Below are positions 33,389 through 48,699 of a DNA stretch of 64,000 bases, in pieces (within the stretch, counting starts at the first letter, position 1; every line of letters begins with the position of its first letter). The stretch comes from Cacajao melanocephalus. Taxonomy: Eukaryota; Chordata; Mammalia; Primates; Pitheciidae. The notes below the pieces were generated by a model that did not search any database, was not told where the DNA came from, and saw nothing but the letters and a program-made list of their open reading frames with translations. Location: the NCBI GenBank assembly GCA_963573385.1, contig CAUYLG010044345.1, positions 1 through 64,000 on the forward strand, in the 5' to 3' direction. The position numbers and the translations under genes were made by a program.

Positions 33389-33678
33389 ACTAGTCCTCCA
33401 GACACCCTGTAAGAGACGGAACGCCACTCTGTAGATGAAGGGGCAGTGCCTGCCAGGTCACGCTGGGAGAGGCTCCATCTATGGCTCATCAGCCATCCCA
33501 CTTCCCTGATCCCCAGCTGGACCGTTTTTGTCTCCCCTGCTCCTTGCTCCATCTGGCACATCTGTTTCCAGCCTGTCGCCTCATGGCTACAAGGGGAACC
33601 CCATGAAAGCCAGGTAGGCAGGTTCTGTCTCCTGCAACGTCCTAGTATATGGTTGGAGCTCAGTCATGCTTGTCAACT

Positions 33679-34661
33679 GGACAGGTGGATGGACAGGTAG
33701 ATGAATGGGAAATGAGTGGGTGGATGGATGGGTGGATGGATGGATGGACGGGTGGGTGGATGGGTGGGTGGGTAAATGGGCGTGGGAATGGATGGGTGAG
33801 TGGGTGGATGGAGGGGTGGATGGGTGAGTGGGTGGATGGAGGGGTGGATGGGTGGGTGGATAGGTGGATAGATGGGTGGATGGATGGATGAGTGGATAGA
33901 TGGGTGGGTAGATGGATGGGTGGGTAGATGGATAGATGGATGGGTGGATGAAAGGGCAGATGGACAGATAGGTGTGTTGATGGCTGGATGGCTGGATGGT
34001 TGGATGGGCAGATGGGTGGATGAAACGGCAAGTGGATGGGTGGATAGACAGGTGTGTAGGTGAGTGAATAGGTGGATGGATGGGTGGGTGGATGGTGGTT
34101 GATGGGTGGATGGGTGGGTTAGTGGATGGATAGTGTTGCTGGGTGGATGGATAGATGGAAGGGCAGGTGGATGGGTAGGTAGATGGGTTAATGGATGTGT
34201 GGATGGAAGGGCAAGTGGATGGGTGACAGACAGGTAGATGGGTAGATGGATGGATACATGGGAAGGCAGGTGGGTGGATGGATGGGTGGATGTGTAGGTG
34301 GACGGATGGATGGATGGAAGGACAGATGGATGGGAGGGTAAATGGAAGGGTGGACTGATGGAAGGGCGGGTGGATGGGTAGGCGGATAGAAAGGCAAGTG
34401 GATGGGTGAAAAGGCGAGTGGATGGGTGGAAAGGCGGGTGGGTGTGTGGATGGGTAGGTGGGTGGATGGAAGGGTGGACTGATGGAAGGATGGGTGGATG
34501 GGGGCAGGTCGGTGGATGGGTGGCTGGGTGGATGGACAGGTGGGGGTATGGATAGTCAGGTGGGTGGGTGAACTGGGGGACACAGAAGTGAATAGGTTGG
34601 TAAGAAGGAGTGAGTGGGTGATAGATAGATGAATGGTGGATGAAGGGTGGGTGGATGGGTG
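33679..34661 (+). repeat. (TGGA)n array, about 1 kb
   Basis: Nearly 1 kb of GGAT/GGGT/GGTA tetranucleotide units with frequent base changes. It forms most of the spacer of the inverted duplication. Confidence 0.95.
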
Positions 34662-34662
34662 G

Positions 34663-35513
<851 letters not shown>

Positions 35514-36685
35514 CCTGCTGAAGCCCAGCTCTTAGCTCACTGCTCAGGCCTCTCGTGGCCCAAGTCCTAGCGTATGTGATCCTTCGGGATGCGCCGCGAA
35601 GCCCTCAACGGAACTCTCCTGCACAACTCCTCTCTGGGCCTTAGCTCATGCTGCTCTCATGCTGCCCTCAGGCCCTCTCCCTCCACTGCACTCCCGAGCC
35701 CACCAGCATTTCTACACTCAGCACTTCTGCCGCCTCCACCCCAGAGCCTTCTCTGCCATGGCCTCCCTCGCCCTCATGGCCCAGCTGGGTGCCCATGGGG
35801 TGGTAGGGGGTGGGGGCGTCACAGACTGAGGCTTCCCTTTCCCATTCCCTCCCACTACGGTGAGACTTCTGTGACAGCCCATCCCCCGACTTGGTCCCAG
35901 TGCGCCGGGCTGGGAGCGGGGACCACTTGAATGAGCAAATCCCTTTGCTCTACAGTCCAGGCAAGTAGCTGCATGACTGCACAGCCCAGAGCGCCGCTTG
36001 GAAACCCAGCAAAATTCCAGCACTGCTGAATTCCAGCATCTCGGGGTGGCAACGTGCTGCAAGGCAGCCCACCCCACTACCTCCCCTGGCAGGACAGGTG
36101 TTGAGGCCACAGAAGGGACAGGGCTGCCACACGGCACTGCTCGTCCCCAGCAGAGCCTGGTCGGATACAGGCACTCCACAGCTCGGCCCAGCGCCTTCCA
36201 AAGACAACACAAATTCCAGCATCAGAGGGGGCCTGTCACAAATATCTTCATTTTTGGGGTGCTTACCATCCCTGCCCTCTTAAGGGCCCCCTGTTTTCCT
36301 CGGGAACCTCCTGGAGGTTCTCTATTCTCAGCCCCAGTGGTGAAGATCAGGCAGACCCCATAGCTGGGCTGAAAACATGGAGGTGACTCAGCCTGGACAA
36401 AGGCTGTGGGGTCCCTGGCAATAGAGATTCATCCCGGGATGGGGACTCAGCCCTTCTGATCCAATCAGAGCCTTCCCTGGGATTTTCGCTGGAGCCACCA
36501 GGAGGAAGAGTCACCTTCCCGGTGGTGTTGGGGGCTAGTGGAGTGGCAAGGCGGGGTTGGTTCCCTTTCTACCAGGTGGGCAGCACCCAGACAAGAGGGA
36601 TGGCAGAGCTTTCAAAGAAGGGAGCCACAGATTCTAGCCTTCAGACCTTGCACCCCAGTGTACCTAAAACCAGGTGCCTCCCTGC

Positions 36686-36818
36686 AGTTTTTTTTTTTTT
36701 TTAAAGACAGGGTTTCACCATGTTGGTCAGGCTGGTCTTGAACTCCCAACTTCAGGTGATCCGCCCACCTTGGCCTCCAAAGTGCTTGGATTACAGGCGT
36801 GAGCCACCACGCCCTGCC
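36686..36818 (-). repeat. Alu left monomer
   Basis: Antisense monomer flanked by CTCCCTGCAGTTTTT duplications. Confidence 0.88.
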
Positions 36819-37974
36819 CTCCCTGCAGTTTTTCAACTGTGAGCTTTGAGTCTTCAACTGAAGGCAGGGACTTGGGTTTCTGGCTCTCCCTAGCAAGAGG
36901 GGCCTCGGATGTCAGGAGCCTCGGATCTGTCCACAGCATTCCAGACGAGCCTCTGGAAAAACCGCCGTGGCCTTAACACTTTTCCAGCTGCTGCCTCTCC
37001 CTGCAGCGCACACGAGCTTCCCACCGGGACTGAGGGGCGCGGAAGCCCCGCAGAGGGCCATTCTGAGGCCGAGTAGGCGGCGGCCGTCCCCAGCCGCAGC
37101 CCCGCCTGTCTGTGACAAGACAGATGGCTCCACTCTGTCCGCCACGACTCCCAGAAAAGGTCAGCAAGCTGCCCGCACCCCTGACCAACGCAAAAGTTCA
37201 GCAGCTCTAAATGCTAACAGACTGGAGGCGTGACTGAGGCTGGAACGGCAGAGGGGCCCGATGCCATCAGCCTTGGCGAGGAAAACATCACCCGTCATCT
37301 GTGTAAGTGACTCACGTGGAGTGTAAACATTTGTGCGCTCCTGACCCCCTGCCTTACATGACAGAGCAACGAGGACCTGAGGAGGAGGAGCCAGCAGAGA
37401 GAGACCTAGAGAACCCTTCTGAGACAGGACGGACGTCACCAAGGAGAACACGTGCTTACGACTTAAACTTCAGTCCTGGAAGTTTTCCAGAGAGAGGGTG
37501 ACCCAGGCTGATGGCGACGGAGAGGGTGCCTTGGGGGTCCTCTGTGGGACTCCCCTACGTGTCTGTCACCTCACAGTCACCTTGATACTCCTTCCGCCCG
37601 GATCAGGGAAAATGTCCTGCTCTCAGCTCCAGTAACAGACGATCTGGGTGATCACATGCCTCTCCGCTCTGCCTCCTTCGGCAGCCTGCCTCAAATTCTA
37701 ACATCCCGTGGAGAGCAGAACTCTCCGGATATCCAGCCCAGACCGCTCCCGCCCGAGTCCGTCTTTGACCCCTGTGGAATTTCACAGTTGTGGCGTCAGT
37801 AAACATGTTCAGCCTCGGTCCTCGGGTGACCCCCCTCCAGGCCTTTACAAGCCTGAAGGTCCACCCCTCAAGATCTCCTGCAGGCCCAGCCTGTTCAATT
37901 CCGGAAGCCCTTGCCCTCGCAGGAAAGGTCTGCGATTCCCCCAAGGTGCCGGTTACTTCCTCCCGGATCACAAT

Positions 37975-38420
37975 ATTTTCAGCGTGCACCGCGGTGGTGC
38001 ACACAGAGCGATCAGGCGCTGCGCTCGCTGCGCGGCGAGGGGTCTGAAATCGCGCTGGACACGCACCAAAATCCGCTCTGCAGAGGAAGAATGCGAGGGA
38101 AATGCTGGCGCGGCCGTTGGAGACGAGTCCTGTGAATTCTGCGCGGCCGTCTCCGGAGAGACATGTGGAAGGGGCGGGGTGGGGGCAGGAAGGGACTGGA
38201 GGCTGGGGTTAACAAGTGTTAAGAGAGCTGGTCCGCACAGCTGCAGAGCGGCTACCAGAGGAGGAGGGCGGGGCTGCCGGCAGCAGGGACCCGGCGGGCT
38301 TGGCCCCCACTTCCACTTCAGACAGCTGGACAGGGAGAGAGCGGCTGTCGTTTGCCGCCTTCGCTTTAACACGCAGGGCTGAGGCTCTGCTCACTCACTA
38401 AAGGCGCCAAACGCTACGGT
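37975..38420. promoter_or_regulatory. Intronic CpG-dense patch
   Basis: By eye there are about 23 CpGs between 38000 and 38160 alone, against very few in surrounding intron. It contains the palindrome CACCGCGGTG and a GGGGCGGGG box, and is repeat-free. It could be an alternative promoter or enhancer of KLHL26. Confidence 0.5.
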
Positions 38421-39544
38421 GCACTGGGCTCTGTAACAGGCCGGTTTACTGACAAGGCGCCTGTGAATCTCTGCTGCTCTACCCACACCCTGCTGGTTCG
38501 ATGAAGTGAGAGGAAGAGGAGGATGACCCTCGGCCAGCCTGGGCATGCAGAGCTATGCCAGGAGACTTCCCCTCGGTATGCAGCATCAAAGACTGTGTGG
38601 GGTGGGGTATTCCCTGCATCTGTACTCAAGAGCATTCACCCTGTGCCAGCAGCCGTGCCGGGCCACCCAGGAAAGAGAACTGATAAAGCCCTGCCCTCGG
38701 GGAGTGCATTTTCTACAGGAACATGGGTCCTTTCGCACAGAGAATGTACCATGACGACAGAGTGGGCGGTGGACCACAGCGGACACAGTGGCCAAGCCCC
38801 GAGGAGGCAGCACTTGAGCCGTGCAAATCGCTGGGACAGGACATTCCAGCAGGCGCGCTTCAGAGCCCAGCAGAGCCATCAGGGCTGTGGAAGCTCCGGG
38901 GCCCAGCAGGTCACATCAACAAGTAGATTTTGTTCTGAGAGTGAGGGAGCCCCTAGCAGGTGTCTGGCGGCAGACTGAGGTGGGCTGATGCCTACCTTAA
39001 GAGGGTCCCGCTGGCTGGAGCTGCGGATGATGCCCAGGAGGGGAAGAGCTAAGAGTGGCTCTGAGCTGATGGGGAGGAGACAGCAGGAGGGGCTGGCTCC
39101 AGGCTGTGGCCCGAAGGTGGAACTCATGAGAGATGCTACCTGGGGACCTCCTGGGCAGTTGCAGCGAGACTGAGGCCTTCTCTCAGGAGGAGGGACATTC
39201 CTGGGACTGGGACCTGCTGGTGGGAAGACCTGAAGCCCTCGAGGACTGTGGGAGCTCCAGGTGGCACGAACCCTGGGCAAGGAGAGGCGTGAAAGGCTTT
39301 TCTGGAACACAGGCAGGGCTGCAAATCCCCCAGGCCAGGTGGCGCCTTCACATCCAATGCTTGTTGCAGGCAGTAGAGCTGCGAGGGACCAAGGACAACC
39401 TTGATCTTCAGCCTACCCCGGTGGCCACCACTATCGGTCAGCACAGGTTTGACTTCCAAGCGTCCCCAAGCCTGTGCGCTTCTCCATCCCCCAGGGCTGC
39501 CTTGGCCCAGGCTCCCTTGTCTCTTGCCAGAGGAAGCCTTTCTC

Positions 39545-39820
39545 AAGAGGGAGTCTCGCTCTGTCGCCCAGGCTGGAGTGCAGTGGCGCAATTTCTGCTC
39601 ACTGCAGCCTCCGCCTCCTGGGTTCAAGTGATTCTGTGCCTCAGCCTCCGGAGCAGCTGGGGCTACAAGCGCCTGCTACCATAACTCGCTACTTTTGTGT
39701 ATTTTTAGTAGAGGGCTATGTTGCCCAGGCTGATCTCAAACTCCTGACTTCAAATGATCTAACTGTCTCAGCCTCCCACTGTTCTGGGAATACAGGTGTG
39801 AGCCATCATACCCAGCCTAC
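39545..39820 (-). repeat. Alu
   Basis: Antisense Alu with a small internal deletion in the middle. Confidence 0.92.
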
Positions 39821-40197
39821 AGACGGATCCTTTCAAAACAAGGGACTGACCTATATGCCCCTCACCCAAACCCTGCCCTGGCCCCCTGGCCCCCTGGCCC
39901 TGCCAGCCCAGAAATGACCACACCATGTTCTCTAACTCCTGCTGGCACATAAGTGTCCCATGGGCAGGGCCCATCTATCCCATGGACCCTGCATGCCCAG
40001 TACCAGGCACGGGGCAGGCACACAGGAGACTACTGCACCTGCCCAAAGAGAGCAAGGTGTCTAACGAATCCCGTCCACAGAGCAAGGAGCTGGAGATGGT
40101 GGGACACATGCTGCACAATGTCACCCAATGCCTTCGGTAGATCCCACCCCTTCTTCTAGGCTCCAAGGCCCCAAGTCGCTGAATTCTTTCTATCTGT

Positions 40198-40270
40198 GTC
40201 CTTCCCCCTCATCCTCCTCTTCCTCCTCATTCTCCTGTTCTCCAACTCTCTCCTCTTCCTCTTCCTCTCT

Positions 40271-40311
<41 letters not shown>

Positions 40312-40378
40312 CTCCTCCTCTTCCTCCCCTCTTCCTCTTCCTCCTCCCTCCTCCTCCTCTCCTCTCTTCCTCCTCCAG
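40198..40378. repeat. (CCT/CTT)n polypyrimidine tract
   Basis: 180 bp almost purely C and T in trinucleotide steps on +; on the KLHL26 sense strand it is GAA/GGA. Confidence 0.95.
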
Positions 40379-40425
40379 GGCCCTTCGACCTCAAATCTAA
40401 AACATCTCCTAAAACCAAAGGGCAG

Positions 40426-40554
<129 letters not shown>

Positions 40555-41158
40555 AAAAAGGAATAAGCCAAAGATCGGGAGTGAGGAGAAAGTCTCGCTT
40601 TTAAAGTGCCTGAGGAGTGATGGGCGAGATAAAAAGTAATCCCCGAGCGGGAGGCGGGATGACATTCGCAGGGCCTCCCTGGAGATGGTGCGATTATGGC
40701 AGAGGGTAATAAAACCCCGTAACTATGGCCGATGACAAGGAGGCCGTCCCAGGGGTCACAGCTACCAGGTGGAAATGGTCCAGCTGTGACGGTCGCACTG
40801 CACAATTCAGGGTGAAGTGAGTGCTTTCAGAGCAATTCCACTCCCTGAGCTCTCAGGACCTACCGCCGAGGAGGCAGGGAGAGGGTGGCCTCCCTCCCAG
40901 AGAAGGGGCTCAGCTGTGAGGGCAGATGGAGTGGCCTGGATGTGGCCCTCTTGGGCTGGCCCAGCGCCACCTACCCCCACCCCTACTGAGATGCTGAGAC
41001 TCCCAGCTCCTGCTCCCAGGCCTGCTCCTGGCCAGACCTGACCTCTCCAGCTCACACTGGATGTGCTCCACTCTCCTGCTGCCCCTGCTGCTGGCCCTCG
41101 CATGGCCACCAAGTCGTGGCAACATACCCATTGCAAGGGAATGGGAAAAGAATGCCGT

Positions 41159-41578
41159 TGGCTGGGCGAGGTGGCTCAGGCCTGTAATCTCAGCACTTAG
41201 GGAGGCCGAGGCAGGCGGATACCCTGAGGTCAGGAGTTCGAGAACAGCCTGGCCAACATGGTGAAACCCCATCTCTACTAAAAATACAGAAATTAGCTGG
41301 GTGTGCCCGGCATGGTGGCTCACACTTGTAATCCCAGCACTGTGGGATGCTGAGGCAGGTGGATCACCTGAGGTCAGGAGTTCGAGACCTGCCTGACCAA
41401 CAAGGAGAAACCCCGTCTTTAAAAAAAAAAAATTAGCTGGGTGTGGTGGAGAGCACCTGTAATGAGGCAGGAGAAGAGCTTGAAACCAGAAGGCAGAGGT
41501 GGCAGTGAGCCAAGATCGCACCACTGCACACCAGCCTGGGCAACAAGAACGAAACTCCATCTTAAAAATAAATAAGAA
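41159..41578 (+). repeat. Alu chimera
   Basis: Sense Alu 41159-41306 broken off inside its right arm and followed directly by a second sense Alu 41307-41578 with an internal deletion. Confidence 0.88.
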
Positions 41579-42765
41579 AGGGACAAGAGGCCAAAGGAAC
41601 GAGAACTTCCCCAAAGAAGCAAGAACCTCCTTGGAAAGCCACCTCTTCCCCGAAGTCTTCCTAGCAGGAGCTGGGGGACTGGACTCTTCCCAGGCCTTTG
41701 GGCCTCGTGGAGACAACAGAGTGTGGAGAAAGCTTCAACAGGCAAAGGCCGCTGAGCCGGGCTTACTGTGACAAGCCCACCAGACACAGCGTCTCCGCCA
41801 CAGCCTCCCATGAAACACCTTCAGCAGGCAACAAAACCCCTAGGCACAACGTCACAGCCACCACTTCTCTTTTTTTTTGGGAGGCCAGAAGGTTCCTCGA
41901 GAACTCTGCCAGCCAAGTACCCCACAATGATAGAATTTTAGCCGGGAAGGTGCGAACTTCCTGGAGGGTTTTGTCTCCCCTTGCAACACTGGAAGTGGCC
42001 CAAACCTCCTTTCCCTCCAAGGCGTCTGGACCCCACGGCCCGAGCTGGGAGGAGGCCAGCTGGTGAACAAGTGTCCTTTGTGCCTGCAGTGAGGACCCCA
42101 CCTCCTCTCCGCGCACCCCAGCCGGGGCAGCCGCATTCCGTCCATCCCCGGTTCCGCTCAGTCATTCACCACCATCTCTACTAGGCAACGGGTTTTTTGT
42201 TGATCCCTCGAGATAGGAGGGAAGGAGAGTAAGCTTTTCTCTTTCTTTTCTCCCCTTGGTTGCAGAAGAGAGAAGTTGGAACAAACAAGTTATACAATGT
42301 TGGGGGTTGGGGAGCGCAGTCCCTCCTGGGGACAGTTTCTTGATTTGCGGTACCACTGGAAGGGCCAAGGGGTAGATAGGAACTGCCCCCCGCCCCTGGC
42401 CAAAAGACAAAATCTTTGTGGGACAAAACGGCAGATGCCGGCGTTGCCTGGCAGGCCAGAAAGCCAGCCACAGAGACTAAGGCCAGCCCCCACCGCCCTC
42501 CAGCAGCCCCACAAGCCTCCCTGGAAAGGCAAAAGATCAAGCTGATCCCACAGAAGGGAATTCCCACCTGCCATACTACAAGTCTCAGAGAGCGAGAAGC
42601 TCTTGCACACCCCCATCCCTCCCTTCCTCCTCTCTCCCGGCCATGTCTCTGGGACACTTCCTCCTTCTATGTCATTCATGTTCCAGGCACACATGAGGGC
42701 ACGAGAGACAGGCTCTCCAACCTCAAGGCACTTCCAGAGGAACACAACAAATAATGTTAGGTGGT

Positions 42766-43690
42766 GACCAGCATGATCGAGAATATACAACAAGCATGCG
42801 CCCCAGCAATTCCGCTCCGAGATGTGTACCCCAAAGGAGTGGACTCGAGTGTGTTGAGAAACATTAAGTTTACCCTGCCCCCATGGCTCCTTTGTGGAGG
42901 ATACCTTTTAGTTTGTAATTAGTGGTAGGCGGGTAACAGCTGCCTACTTGGCATCTTCTTGAGTTATGAGTAAATGTAGGGTACCTGCGTATTAATAAGA
43001 ATCACCTGTCTAAGAGCAAATAACTACGTGGATGAGAATCTGCTCAGGGACTTCAGCCTGGAATGCCCTCAGCGCCCGAGGCTCTCAGGCTGTTGGGCCC
43101 CTGGATAGATCCACTTTGCTGTTCTATCTGGTGTCTGCCATTCAATACCTTCAGTGCTGCCTGGGTGGGGGTTTCCCAACCAAGCTGGTACTTGGCACGA
43201 GTGTTTAGACAAAAACATGTACACTCATGTCCATGGCAGCATGATTCCTAATAGACAAAAGGCGGAACCAATCTAAGTGTTCATCAACAGATAAATGGAT
43301 AAATAACATGTGGTACAACCACACAGTGGAATATTACTGAGCCATAAAAAGGAATAGAGTGCTGATTGAGGCTACAACACGCATGACCCCCAAAGCATCA
43401 TGCTGAGTGAAAGAAGCGAGACAGAAGGTCACATAGTGTACGCTTGATTCTATTTATAAAACTTGAAAACGGATAGAGACAGACAGCAGATTGGTGATTG
43501 CCAGGGGCTGGGGAATGGGGGGGTGGTCACTGCTAATGAAGATGGGGTTGCCTTTTGTGGAGACAAAGATGTTTTGGAACTGGATGGCAGTGAGTGATAG
43601 CTGCACAATTCTGTGAATGTACTAAATGCCACTGAATTGTTCACTTAAAGAGGGTGAATTTTGTGTTACATATATCTTACCTCAAAAACA
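42766..43690 (+). repeat. L1 3' fragment interrupted by an LTR
   Basis: L1 sequence 42766-42851 (CCAGCAATTCCGCTCC) continues at 43204-43690 (ACAAAAACATGTACACTC to the 3' end). The break is filled by the LTR at 42852-43197. Confidence 0.85.
42852..43197 (+). mobile_element. Solo LTR of an endogenous retrovirus
   Basis: A 346-bp segment beginning TG and ending CA, flanked by a perfect 6-bp duplication CGAGTG (42846-42851 and 43198-43203) and splitting an L1. These are the marks of an LTR left by recombination. A 6-bp duplication suggests a class II (HERV-K-like) family; the exact family was not identified. No viral coding sequence remains. Confidence 0.75.
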
Positions 43691-43705
43691 AAAAAGAAAA
43701 AAAGA

Positions 43706-44326
43706 TGGTTGGGCACAGTGGTTCCTGTCTGTAATCCCAGCACTTTGGGAGGCCATGGCAGGAGGATCAAGCCCAGGAGTTCAAGACCAGCCTGGGCAAC
43801 ATAGTGAGATCCCTGTCTCTATAAAACAATTATTTATTTATTTATTTTTGAGACAGAGTCTTGTTCTGTTGCCCAGGTTGGAGTGCAGTAGCTTGATCTT
43901 GGCTCACTGCAACCTCCGCATTTCAGGTTTAAGAGATCCTCCTGCCTTAGCCTTCCAAGTAGCTGAGACTGCAGGCATGTGCCACCACACCTGGCTAATT
44001 TTTGTATTTTTAGTAGAGCAGGGGTTTCACCATGTTGGCCAGCTGGTCTCAAACTCCTGACCTCAAGTGATCCACCTACCTCAACCTCCCAAAGTGCTGG
44101 GATTACAAGCGTCAGCCACTGCACCCGGCCCAAAACAATTTTTAAAAACTAGTCAGGTGTGGTAGTACATGCCTCTAGTCCCAGCTACTCAGGAGGCTGA
44201 AGCAGGAGGACTGCTTGAGCCCAGGAGGTTAAGAAGGCTATAGGGAGCTATGACACTGCATGCCAGCAAGGGCGACAGAGTGAGACTCTGCCTCAAACAA
44301 AACAAAACAAACAAAAACCACAACAG
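43706..44326. repeat. Antisense Alu nested in a sense Alu
   Basis: Sense Alu halves 43706-43834 and 44133-44326 are separated by a full antisense Alu 43842-44131, with AAAACAATT on both sides. Confidence 0.92.
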
Positions 44327-44327
44327 G

Positions 44328-46885
<2,558 letters not shown>

Positions 46886-46896
46886 AGAGCCATGCT

Positions 46897-47212
46897 TTTT
46901 TTTTTTTTTTTTTACAGATTTGGCTCACTTCTGTAATCTCAGCACTTAGTGAGGCTGAGGCAAGAAAACCGCTTGAGCCCAGGAGTTCCAGACCCGCCTG
47001 GACAACAGAGCAAGACCTGGTCTTTAAAAAAAATTTAAAAATTAGCCGAGTGTGGTGGCGCACACCTGTACTCCCAGCTACTCAGGAGGCTGAGGTGGGA
47101 GGATCACTTGAGTCCAGGAGTTTGAGGCTGCAGTGAGCCTTGATGGCATCACTGCACTCCAGCCTAGGTGCCTGGGTGACAGAGCAAGACCTGCTTTCAA
47201 AAAAAAAAAAGA
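46897..47212 (+). repeat. 5'-truncated Alu after a T-run
   Basis: Poly-T 46897-46914, then a sense Alu lacking its first ~20 bp to 47212. Confidence 0.88.
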
Positions 47213-48699
47213 GAGCCCTAGCTCCAGGTTATCCCACTCCAGTGCCCAAGGCACCCACTGTCCCTCTTCTCTCTCTCTTACTTGCCAATTCATACCCAGT
47301 TATCAAGCCCTGGACACTTCCTCAATGTCTCTGAAAATCCTCTGACGTCTCCTGGCTCCCTACTGCAGGATAATCTTATCTCACACCTGCCCCAGAAGGC
47401 TGGTCACCCCTCCGGACACACATCTCCTGGGTTCCCCATGGCCCCTCTGGTAGACCAGATTCACTGCCTCAATCTGCCCATAGACCTGTCTCAAGGTGCC
47501 CCTCAGCATCCTCGGGAACAGGCAGGGCTTTGCCTCCTCTGTGCCCTGGCCCAGACAACCCTTCTCCCTCCCTGACCCATCCCGTGCACGTTCCATTCCA
47601 CCAGGCCTCCAAAGCCCAAATCGCACAGCCAGACCATCAGGCCATTCCCTCCAGCACCAGCCAGAGGTCCAAAATGCCACAGCACGTAAGTATTAAATAA
47701 CTTCATCATTTATCATGTTGACTGAAATTATTGGCTCCTGGAAGCTCACCAGCAAGAAAAAGCCTGAATTTCCTCCTTGGCCAGACCCAGGTGGCAGGCT
47801 AGAGGAGGAGCCAGGGTGGGAGGGTCTGGCTTTGCCCAATAGGAAAAGAGCAGGAGATTACACTCCCTAAGGCAGATGTTTTTTCTAATAATCCAATACA
47901 ATGCATGCACGCACATATCATTAGTTATTGATGATAACTGTCATGCAAATCTTGGGGTTCAAACAATCCATGTCAGGACTTGGCCATGGGGAAAGGGGGC
48001 CTCCCTCTGACCAAAGGGGTAAATTCTGTCCCCCTGTCTGAGGGCAAGACCTTTCTATAAGTCCTTTAGCCTGTTGGGGGTGTGAATTCGGACCCCATGG
48101 AGATGGAAGGGAAGCGCCCCAAAGAAGAACCCTCTCCATGTTCTTTATAAAATCCGTGGGGTTCTCTCACCCACCTCAGGCTCCCCAGGCCCACCCCAGC
48201 CCCTCAGGGGCCCTGGCACTCCCAGGTCCCCTCAGCCTCCCCATCTCAGGCTCCCAGATTCACCTGAGTCCCCCACCAGAGCCTCCCACACTCTCCACTC
48301 CTCCCAGGGCCCCTCAGCACTCTCTCAGGACCACCTTTAGCCACCTCGAGGCCCTTCAGCACCTCCCAGGATGCCTTGGGCCTTAGCCCCTTTCTCAGAG
48401 CCCCCAAGATACCTCACCACCCTCAGATTGGCCGTGGCCCCTGCTCAGGCCCTCTCTGCCACCCAGGCCCTGTGGCATCCCCAATTGCCCCACGGCCCAT
48501 CACAGTCAGGAGCCCTTCGGTTTCCCTTCAGACCCCCAGGATTCTCAAGTTCCTAGGGCCGCCCGCAGACGCCTGAAGGTCCTGGGGCACCCAGCCCCCC
48601 TCCAGCTACCCCCTCAGCAGCCCTCGGCTCTTCCAGTATCCCACGGCCCCTTAAAGTCCAAATTATCAGCGAAAGACCCTCGAGCCGTGCCAGGCCTCC

